Source: Arion vulgaris
Lineage: Eukaryota > Mollusca > Gastropoda > Stylommatophora > Arionidae
Direction of reading: 5' to 3'
Length of the DNA: 64,000 nt
Assembly (NCBI GenBank): GCA_020796225.1
Contig: CM036768.1
Location: 39,692,789-39,756,788, forward strand
Shown here: in pieces, positions 50,701 to 62,700 of the stretch
Layout: every line of letters begins with the position of its first letter
Position numbering within the stretch: position 1 is the stretch's first letter
Translations under genes and position numbers: made by a program
Notes under the pieces: generated by a model
Database searches by the model: none
Told to the model about the DNA's origin: nothing
Seen by the model: only the letters and a program-made list of their open reading frames with translations

Positions 50701-53700
50701 CAGGTGTAGCTTTAGAACTACCTCCAGCAATTTCTTCTGCTCTGTGATTGGCTGACTTCTTTAACCCCACTTCCTTCAACCACTGCTGCTCCAATGAAAT
50801 TTCAGCAAGTTCTGCCTCTGCAGCCTTATTGGCTTGTTCTCTGCGTTTCCTTCGCTTTCTTGCTCTCTTGGACTCGTTAGTTGTCCCTGTTAAGAAATAA
50901 TCACATACCATGATCCTATATGTGCACATACTTAAATAAGCAATTCATTAAACCAACATTCTAAACCTAAATCAAGATATACATATTTATTTTTCTGCGA
51001 TCTCTGTGGCCATGACCAACATTCTAAACCTCCATCAAGATATACATATTTCTTCTTCTGCGATCTCTGGGGCCATGACCAACATTCTAAACCTCCATCA
51101 AGATATACATATTTCTTCTTCTGCAATCTCTGGGGCCATGACCAACATTCTAAACCTCCATCAAGATATACATATTTCTTCTTCTGCAATCTCTGGGGCC
51201 ATGACCAACATTCTAAACCTCCATCAAGATATACATATTTCTTCTTCTGCAATTCTGCCATGCCAACATTCTAAACCTCCATCAAGATATACATATTTCT
51301 TCTTCTGCATCTCTGGGCCATGACCAACATTCTAAACCTCCATCAAGATATACATATTTCTTCTTCTGCAATCTCTGGCCATGACCAACATTCTAAACCT
51401 CCATCAAGATATACATATTTCTTCTTCTCATCTCTGGGGCCATGACCAACATTCTAAACCTCCATCAAGATATACATATTTCTTCTTCTGCAATCTCTGG
51501 GGCCATGATCAACATTCTAAACCTCCATCAAGATATACATATTTATTTTTCTGCAATCTCTGGGGCCATGACCAACATTCTAAACCTCCATCAAGATATA
51601 CATATTTATTTTTCTGCAATCTCTGGGGCCATGATCAACATTCTAAACCTCCATCAAGATATACATATTTCTTCTTCTGCAATCTCTGGCTATGTGCTTA
51701 AACCACAAACTGGGCGGTCAGCTTCAGGTCTGTCATGTTCCCCAAAGCTTAGTTTTCAGGTTGACTGGGTGTGGCCACATGTTGCTTCTCAGCTCACCCA
51801 GGAAAGGACAGTCTTGCTGGACATGGTCAGTGTCTTTTATGTCTGCTGACATGAGCAGAGAGCTGTCTAACTTATTCCTAGTCAACATCATTCATCATAT
51901 ATAAACATTAACTACTCAACACCATTCATCACAAATGCTCAACGACTACTCAACACAATTCATCACATAAAAAGTTACTCCATATACAAACAATTAAACT
52001 TACCAGTATGGCAGCTGGTGTTGTCCTCATCATCAATGTCTCCAGACACGCATGACCCTGTCAGAGACTGTGTTCTGCTCTGGCTTCCTGCTTTAGACCA
52101 AGTCTGCATATGAAATATTTAATACACTTTAGACTAAGTCTACATATCGAATGTATAATACAAATATTATGTTCATGTCCGTACATACAAACATGCTGTC
52201 TATCACATATATCAATCAAATCTGTAAAAGAGCTAACACCAGCGAAGGAAACAACCTTGGGGAACTCTTAAAAGAATTTCCTTTTGCAGACGATCAGAAG
52301 CTAACACCAGCGAAGGAAGCAACCTTGGGGAACTCTTAAAAGAATTTCCTTTTGCAGACGATCAGGCAATCATATCAACAACAGAAGAACAGCTACAGCA
52401 ATACATTAACAGACTCCAGTTAGCATGTAACGAATACAACATGAGAATAAACATTGACAAAATTGAAGTAATGGCATTCGCTATAGAGGAAAGCACTACC
52501 AATATCTCCAACGAAAATCGTCCATTAAAACAAGTCAAAGACTTTACATACCTATGGAGCATTTTTCAGCAAACGGAAGAATAACTAATGAAATTCAACA
52601 CAGATGCAACAAAGTAAATCAAATGATAGGATAAATGCGCCAATTTTAAAATGCAAACATGTCACCATGAACACAAAAAGATCAATGTTCAGCACAATCT
52701 TTTTCCCCACATTACGCTATCAATGGCAAACCTGGACACTGACAACAAATGATGGAAAACTAGTCCCGACAGAGATGAATAAAGTGTCTACACAGAATGC
52801 TGGGGGTAACAAGAAGAGACCGGTTGAGAAATGAAGACATCGGGGAAAAAAGTGGGTACAACATCAGTACTAAACTTTATCAAGCAACAACAAATTAAAT
52901 GGTTCAGCCACATAAGCAGATTGAGAGCCGCTGTAGCATAGTTGTTAGTGAACTCGCTTCTCAAGGCTGGTGGTCTGGGTTCAACTCCGCAGTGCGTGTG
53001 GAATTTTTCCCAACCGCGACGGCTCTCAGGTCGACCCCGCCTCAACTGGGTACCAGACATGCTCAGGTAAAGTAAATGCGGCCGGCGTGATGCTGACCAC
53101 ATCACCCATCGTGTGCTGACGGTCAATGAAAAATACAGGCCTAACACTGTATTGACTTATATACCACGAGGTATGAAAGGGTTCCTTTACTTTTTTTTAC
53201 ATAAGCAGATTACCAACAGATAGTGCACCTCAAAAAGCGATGTTGCTCCGATACAATGGATACAAAACAAAAGGCCGGCCACGCAAAAGATGGACTTCAG
53301 AGATAACAGAGGCGAGGAAAGACACTATTTATGAAACGCACACAAAAGTATGTTCTATAAATCTCTTCTTATCATGACGCTGTGAGATAAAACAAGATTG
53401 ATGAATATAAAGAATACAAACATTAAATAATCACAGCTCCTGAATTCTCTACAAACAAATTCAACTCATAAAACAAGATTGATTAAAAGAATGAATACAG
53501 ACATTATTTAAACACAGCTCCTGAATTCTCTTCAAACAAATTCAACTCATAAAACAAGATTGATGAAAAGAAGAATACAGACATTATTTAACACAGAATT
53601 CTCCTTAATTAACTATAGAATTCTTTTCTTTCTACACAAATTCAACCCATAAAAACAGTCTGCAATAATAAAAAGACAAGTCACCGAATTCTCTCCAAAA

Positions 53701-56700
53701 TTCGTAATGATAAACCTATATATTTTCTGTTCATCAATCCAGCATTTATCCTTAAATCAGTTCTGGCAGCCCTACATATGCCCAATCATATCTGACACCA
53801 CACTACAGTATAACGCAGCAGAAGTGGTGCTATAAACTCGAGCTTTATCTCCTAGAAACTTACCAGTAACACGTCTATTCATATTTGAAAATTCCTACTA
53901 CCCCCTTTCCTGGTATCATAGGTTGAGCTGGGTTAAAGTTCACAACCCAGATCTATACACATGTATTTGAATTCTTCTTCTTCTTCAAATGCTCCATATC
54001 GACCACTTGTTAACCACTCTGTGTGATTTGTATGTGATCTGAGCCTGAGAGTGATTGTACATTGTGCCAGCACATCTGATTTCTGTGATGCTTTTTATTT
54101 ACTAGGGTAGCTTCCCTAGGTCCTGATGATGCTCGTCCATCATGGGTGATAATGACCATAATTTTCATCCAAAGAATATCCCTAGTTCCTACATCTGTCG
54201 CCTCTTATGTGGTGTGGTCAGGTCAACATGAAGTTAACAGAGACACACCTCGCTAACCCACCATGTCAGTGCATGACAAGCTATATGGATATGTTCAGAC
54301 TCCAGTTGATCACTAATTACTTTAGAAGTATACAAGTCCATGTCATTACAAGACAAGCTATATGGAGATGTACACAGACTCCAGTTGATCACTAATTACT
54401 TTGGAAGTAGATGTCTAAAAATGTTGGAAGAAAAAGACTTTAAAAATTAGACGTAGACAGCCAAGAATTTATTGACATGTTATGAAGAGAAATGAAAGTG
54501 ATAATTTTGTGACAACTGACAAATTTGATGGAGAGAAAGGCAAAGAGATAAATACTTGGATGGTTTGATCCCATTGTATGATTGAAACAAGAACACAGAC
54601 TTGATCTGGGACTCATCAGGTGAACATGTAAGATGGTGAATCATGGCCACCAAAGTTTATCAACATGACAAATGATGATATTGAAACTTACCGACTTCAA
54701 AATGTCACTGTATGTAATAGAAGCTCCAGATAACATTGCTCTTTCAGATCCTCCTATGTCTTCAGCATGTCCATGGGCAACTGTGGTCAGTAGATCAGGA
54801 AATTCATCAACATCTTCAAAATGTAGGGTTGACTCAGATGCATTAGAACTTGAAATAGCACGTTCCAGAACCCGAGACCCATCACTGCCTCCGTCTCCGT
54901 CCTCTGTCTCTTTTCCTCCTAGTCTTGCCTGTCCTCGTGTCCTTCTTCTCCGCCTTCTCCTTCTCTTTTCATTTCCTTCAAAATTGTTGGAATTGAGAGC
55001 ACCGTCCGAGACATTCTGAGGTTTGAGTTCATTATTAAAGTGCTGCTGGACACTTGAATCTAGTGTAGAACTGGTTCTAACATCTGACACTATAGTAGAT
55101 GGACTGACACAGTGTGAAGTATGATCAGCATCTGAGCGATTGGTGACATGTAATGTCTGGGACGGAACACTGACGTCTGAATTTTTGTTTGTTCCACCAG
55201 ACTGTAAAATATTAGCTGCAGACAACCCTGGAGGTTGCAAAACTACATCGGTCGAATTATGATAGTTATTATAAACCCCTTGAGCGGTATGTGACGGAGG
55301 GGGTTGATAAGGTATAACTCCAGTGTAGTAAGCTGACGGGGGCGGAGCAGCAAATGTATGAGGCGGAGGAATAAATGGAACACTTCCACTCTGAAATGTA
55401 GCTGCTGCTTGGTGAACAGTGTAGTTAGTTGATGCCCTCGGTACAAATCCTGGACTGGTAGTTCTAGGGGAGTGGAAACCTTGTGCAATATTAGCATACG
55501 AATTGAACGCAGGATTATGATGTGAGACTCCTCCGTGTGGTACAGACGGTGGTGGAATGTGGTAGTTAATGCTGGGTGCTGTTCCACGCAATCCTGGTCT
55601 TAGCTGTCCCACAGTAAGATTGTTGAAGGATGTTGTCTGCTGCAACATTGGGGATACCAAGGATGAAGCAGCGACAGCATGGTTGATGATGATGTGTGAT
55701 TGAATCAGTTTTACCAAAGGAAGTCATATTGACTGCATCTGAAACATACAAACAAGATGGTTGACATAAAAATGCTTGTAATGGCAACAATGTACATAAA
55801 ACTAATGTCCTTATATATGAGAAAAGTCAATGTGGTTATATATGAGACACAATGTGGTTATATCAAAACAAACACAGAAAGGGAAAAACAAACACAGAAA
55901 GGGAAAAACAAACACAGAAAGGCAAGAACAAACACAGAAAGGCAAGAACAAACACAGAAAGGCAAGAACAAACACAGAAAGGGAAGAACAAACACAGAAA
56001 TGGAAGAAGAAACACAGAAAGGGAAGAACAAACACAGAAACGCAAGAACAAACACAGAAAGGGAAGAAGAAACACAGAAAGGGAAAAACAAACACAGAAA
56101 GGGAAGAACAAACACAGAAAGAGAAAAACAAACACAGAAAGGAAAGAAGAAACACAGAAAGGGAAGAACAAACACAGAAAGGGAAGAACAAACACAGAAA
56201 GGGAAGGACAAACACAGAAAGGCAAGAACAAACACAGAAAGGCAAGAACAAACACAGAAAGGCAAGAACAAACACAGAAAGGCAAGAACAAACACAGAAA
56301 GGAAAGAACAAACACAGAAAGGAAAGAACAAACACAGAAAGGAAAGAACAAACACAGAAACGCAAGAACAAACACAGAAAGGGAAGAAGAAACACAGAAA
56401 GGGTAGAACAAACACAGAAAGGGAAGAACAAACACAGAAAGGGAAGAACAAACACAGAAAGGGAAGAACAAACACAGAAAGGGAAGAACAAACACAGAAA
56501 TGGAAGAAGAAACACAGAAAGGGAAGAACAAACACAGAAAGGCAAGAACAAACACAGAAAGGAAAGAACAAACACAGAAACGCAAGAACAAACACAAAAA
56601 GGGGAAGAACAAACACAGAAAGGAAGAACAAACACAGAAAGGGAAGAACAAACACAGAAAGGGAAGAACAAACACAGAAAGGAAAGAACAAACACAGAAA

Positions 56701-59700
56701 GGGAAGAACAAACACAGAAAGGGAAGAACAAACACAGAAACGCAAGAACAAACACAGAAAGGGAAGAACAAACACAGAAAGGGAAGAACAAACACAGAAA
56801 GGCAAGAACAAACACAGAAAGGCAAGAACAAACACAGAAAGGCAAGAACAAACACAGAAAGGGAAGAACAAACACAGAAAGGGAAGGACAAACACAGAAA
56901 GGGAAGGACAAACACAGAAAGGGAAGAACAAACACAGAAAGGAAGAACAAACACAGAAAGGGAAGAACAAACACAGAAAGGCAAGAACAAACACAGAAAG
57001 GGAAGGACAAACACAGAAAGGGAAGGACAAACACAGAAAGGGAAGAACAAACACAGAAAGGGAAGAACAAACACAGAAAGGAAAGAACAAACACAGAAAT
57101 GGAAGAACAAACACAGAAAGGGAAGAAGAAACACAGAAAGGGAAGGACAAACACAGAAAGGAAGAACAAACACAGAAAGGGAAGAACAAACACAGAAAGG
57201 GAAGAACAAACACAGAAAGGGAAGAACAAACACAGAAAGGAAGAACAAACACAGAAAGGGAAGAACAAACACAGAAAGGCCAGAACAAACACAGAAAGGA
57301 AAGAACAACACAGAAAGGGAAGAACAAACACAGAAACGCAAGAACAAACACAGAAAGGGAAGAAGAAACACAGAAGGCAAGAACAAACACAGAAAGGCAA
57401 GAACAAACACAGAAAGGAAAGAACAAACACAGAAAGGGCAGAACAAACACAGAAAGGGAAGAACAAACACAGAAAGGGAAGAAGCAGACACAGAAAGGCA
57501 AGAAAGAACACAGAAAGGCAAGAAAGAACACAGAAAGGCAAGAAAAACACAGAAAGGGAAGAAGAAACACAGAAAGGCAAGAACAAACACAGAAAGGGAA
57601 GAAGAAACACAGAAAGGGAAGAAGAAACACAGAAAGGCAAGAACAAACACAGAAAGGCAAGAACAAACACAGAAAGGCAAGAACAAACACAGAAAGGCAA
57701 GAAAGAACACAGAAACGCAAGAACAAACACAGAAAGGGAAGAAGAAACACAGAAAGGCAAGAAAGAACACAGAAAGGCAAGAAAGAACACAGAAAGGCAA
57801 GAACAAACACAGAAAGGGAAGAAGAAACACAGAAAGGGTAGAACAAACAAACAGGGCAAAAAAACTTCAGATGCACAGGTGAGTCGATTGTCTAATTTTT
57901 ACCTGATTGGCTGCGGCCATTTCTCTGATGGATTCCATTTGATGGGTTCTGAATCCCATGGCTGCTAGCATTAACAATACCATTAGATGCTCCTATAAAC
58001 TGTTTCCCGTTGATAGTTCCCATTACAGGAGAATGGCTAGAACTATAGGATGAACGAGACTGTGAAAGACTTGTCTTTAAATGTGAGGGTCCATTCGAAA
58101 ATGTCACATCATCTTTGTAAGGGGAGAAAGTTGCAGTACTTGCTACTGAGGCAGAGCTTGCACTAAAACTGATACTAGAAGCTGTTGTAATTGTGGTTGT
58201 TACGGTAGTAACTGTTGCTGGTCTCGATGATAAAGATGCTGATGACTCTGTTGAATATGTTGCTGATAAGAATGTTTGTTTTGTGTCCTCTGTCAAGGTA
58301 CTGTTTTCATTACTCTGGTCGATGTGACTTTTCCAAACACCATTGACGACGTTTAAGTTGCCATTTGATAATCTTGTCATAGATACAGGCTCGGCTATCT
58401 GTTTATGTTCCCCTCTTCCGATACCAACCATTCTGTTCATGGGAGTATTATTTCTGTTTGTCTGCACTGAAGGGCCTCGTAAAACAGACCCAGTATAATA
58501 AATTGAATTGGTAATACACTCACTAGGTAATGGAGCACCACCAGCACCACCACAACTATTACCAGTTTTTCCACCAGAACTCAGTAAAGGCACAGTTTCA
58601 GTCCTTGTCATTAATAATGATGAGAGTTCCTTGTCCAGCTCACAAGCATTACTGTTCCTGAAGCTACGTCCTATCTTCCCCCAAGCTGATTCTGGAGGTG
58701 GAACAAATTTGGGACTGGGCTTGCCGTCTTTGTCACCACTTGAAGATCGACTCCTCTCAGATCTTGTTTGATCAATACTGGAAAATTTGATTGACCAAGG
58801 AGGTTCATGAGCAGATCGTTCAATTGTAAGAGGTACTCTCTCATCATCAATTGACGGTGATTTTAGCAAGGGTTTCGAGGATGATGAGGGTGGACCAACT
58901 CTCAAGGACATTGGAGGAAAATCTGTCCAAGAGTAAAGATCAATTTTCTCATCCTCTTCATCAGGTTTTGTTCCAGACGAAGACACAGAGGAAGATGACC
59001 TAGATAAAAGTTTGGTATTAGATCCCAACATCCGCGGTGACCTAGTTGCATCTCTCTGGTCTTTCATTTTTTCTTTTCTTATTTCCATCTACTTCACTAT
59101 TCTCATTCAAACGATGTTTGACCTCCGACCTCATAGACTCTCCATTATCTACCCTCTTTTTAACAATTTTAGCAGCGTAGGTAGTCTGAACATGCTCTGG
59201 ACTCTTTTTCAATCTGATGTTGCTGTGTGCTGTTTCTGTACGTCTACTGTTGTCTGTTGGTATTCTTGATGGGATAACTTGTGTAGCAATGGAAACAAGG
59301 TTCAACTTATGCATAGGACTGTTGTAGCCACTGTCAGAATCCTCATGTTCTGTAAATATCAATTCAAGATGATATATTAGAATTGTCATTCTTCACAACT
59401 TCTCATATCACAACTTCTCATATCACAACTTCTCATATCGCAACTTCTCATATCGCAACTTCTCATATCGCAACTTCTCATATCGCAACTTCTCATATCA
59501 CAACTTCTCATATCGCAACTTCTCATATCACAACTTCTCATATCACAACTTCTCATATCACAACTTCTCATATCGCAACTTCTCATATCGCAACTTCTCA
59601 TATCGCAACTTCTCATATCGCAACTTCTCATATCACAACTTCTCATATCACAACTTCTCATATCACAACTTCTCACGCCCAAGTGGTTACCGGGCCCAAA

Positions 59701-62700
59701 TTTGGGGTGTAAAGAATAGAACCACTGTTACCTGCCACGCATGTCATAAGAGGCGACTAAGGAGGTTTGGCTTAAATCGGATGCATGTGTCCTAAACGTG
59801 TAGAAGTCTTATGCGTTTAGGACCTACCAAACCAGTGTGCAACGTATACACGTTCTTGGCAAAGATCAAACATATCACAAAGAGTGATTAAAATTGGTTG
59901 TAAAGAACGAACGCAAAGAAGAAGAAGACAACTTCTCATATCACAACTTCTCATATCACAACTTCTCATATCACAACTTCTCATATCACAACTTCTCATA
60001 TCACAACTTCTCATATAAACAAGAACAACAAAGATGTGTTACTAATTTGAGTATTAAACCAACATCGGGTGAGGGGGTTGTCACCCTAACTGAGAGGTAA
60101 GACTCTGTCCTTTCACATCAATTAAACTTTTTGAGTCATGTTTCCATTTCTAGGTTTTTAAAAATGCATAAATTTGCAATGAGCCCTGACTTTAGGGTAG
60201 GTGAGGTCAAGTGTTTAGTTCTATCAAAGATGGACAAAAAATATGATGGTCATGTGTCCAAATTGGGTATGCTAGAGGTCATCAAAAGGTCATCATTTAG
60301 CAATAAAAATAAAAGGTTACAATATGAGCCGCTGTCCTGACAAATTTTGAGATATTAAAAGTGACATTTATTTGAGTGCAATCATTAACTCCTAGTTGAC
60401 CAGGGCAAAAGCCCTGTTTTTACAAACCATTTGGTTTTAGAATAAAAATGCCCTTTAGTGCGCCTCCTGGTAAAAAGCAGTCCAACGAAAAGTCACGTAG
60501 TGTGACGTTTGGTCCACATGAAGTTAAACAACCAGAGAGCAAAACAAACAGAAATATAACAAAGAAATGCACAACAAAATCAGATGTGTTGGATCAAAAT
60601 ACTCAAATATTGTAGCTTTACTGTAACCATAGTACAGTGTATTCACACTCAAATATCTCCAATTTTACAGTAACTATAGCATAATATATTCCCACTTCAA
60701 TAGCTCAAATCACACACAAATCACGCCCGAGTGGTTACGGGCCCAAATTTGGGGTGTAAAGAATAGAACCACTGTTACCTGCCAAAAATGTCGTAAGAGG
60801 CGACTAAGGAGGTTTGGCTGAAATCGGATGCACATGTCCTAAACGTGTAGAAGTCTATGCGTTTAGGGGCCTACCAAACCAATGTGCAACGTATACACGT
60901 TCTTGGCAAAGATCAAACATATCACAAAGAGTGATTAAAATTGGTTGTAAAGAACGAACACAAAGAAGAAGAAGACACACAAATCACAAAGAGTGGTTTA
61001 CTCACTTAGATTCTTAGAACTCCTACCTATATCACAATTATATAGTGATGTTGTTGACAAAATTCTTACCAAAAACAACACCACTAAAAATGTCATGATA
61101 ATATTCTCACCTGCTTTCCACTCATGGCCTTCACAATTGATGCCTGGTCTAGACAACACTGACTGACCATTTTTAGAATGATTGACATATAAAGGATGTG
61201 GCATCTCTTCTAGAGTAAAGTTATGAACAACCGGAGGAAGATCTGAAATAAAAGTTATAATATAGTTTCAACATTATTGTATTTTATGATCTCCAGGTTT
61301 TATAACTGAGTATTACGTCAAGACAATGTAACACACAGCACATCCCAAACTATGGCACATTCAGCACATTCCGAATGACTCATTAAAAAAAATGTATATT
61401 TTGGCATGGAACGAGAAGTAGAAAGCAATGAGTGTATATATCATCTGGTTTGCCATCTGATTTCTTGCTCGGCAGGTTTTTTTTAAAAACTGAGCTCTTA
61501 CCTGGCAGTGCTGCGGTGGGTGGACCCAGTTACTGATGAACGTGTAAACTATGAGCGCCGTCATACTTGCGAATGAGAGCTGCTCGGAATGTGTTTAAAT
61601 GTGTTAAAGTAATGCCTATTGGCTCTATGAAGGCGCCCACCTATTTACCGCGTTCAAACGGGCACTAAACTTTGATCTTAGCCAAAGGGCAGAGAAGCGA
61701 CCACAACACCTATGGACCTGTCTGGAGTGATGATGACCTTGACTTCTTTGAACGCTCCACAATGATCACTTGTTAACCAATCTTTGTGATTTGTATCTGA
61801 TCTGAGCGTATGAGCGATTGTACGTTGTGCCAGTTATGCGCCTACAAGTAGGCCAGCATATCCGATTTTGCTACACTTTTTATTTACTAGGTAGCTCCCT
61901 AGGTTCTAGATCAGTCGCCGTTTACGACATGCCTTGTAGGTGGCAGTTGTGCTATTCTTTGCTCCCCTTGTGGACCCCAACACCACACGGGGGGATGACC
62001 CTCACTAATCACTGTAACACTATTTGAACCTGTCTTGTACATGTCAAGTCAGTTAGTTTCACAACTTTAAATGTCTGATAGCTCTCTTTATCTCACTAAT
62101 CACTGTAACACTATTTGAACCTGTCTTGTACAAGTCAAGTCAGTTAGTTTCACAAATGTCTGATAAAGAGAACTATCAGACATTTAAAGTTGTGAAACTA
62201 ACTGACTTTCAATTGATATCTCAAAATTCTCTATCTCTTCATTTCTTTTAGGCTGGAAAGTCACTGCCTGTGCAAAAATCATTTTTTAAATTTTTTAATT
62301 CCTACAAATTTTTGTCATCCTCAAAATACATCAGGAACCGTTTTTGTGTTACAAAGTTCTCATAACAGTCAAGATCCCAGTTATCAACATTGTAGAAGGG
62401 CCGGTCACATAGCTCGGTTGTCTGATAAATGCATCCCAAAGCAGTTAAAGAATGGCAAACTTGAAGGCAGCAGACCAGCAAGCGAACAGAAAAAAACGCT
62501 TCAAAGTCACTCTCAAAGTTGTCTCTAAAATGTTTCGATATAGACATTATGTGCTAGGAATTCCTTGCCCAAGATCGACAAATGTGACACTGTATAAAAC
62601 AAGAGGAACTAGCATAGCTGAGAATCGTAGTACTGTTGAGGTACAGAGAAAGAGAGCTGTATAAAACAAGAGGAACTAGCATAGCTGAGAATCGTAGTAC

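Noticed and set aside
55811..57968. Several 650-712-residue open frames on both strands
   Set aside because: They lie wholly in the 20-bp repeat, whose unit has no stop in any frame, overlap each other completely, and sit in an intron of a supported gene.
59042..59088. Small intron joining the two frames of exon 3
   Set aside because: The overlap of the two frames is only about 44 bp, too short for an animal intron, and contains no convincing donor and acceptor pair.
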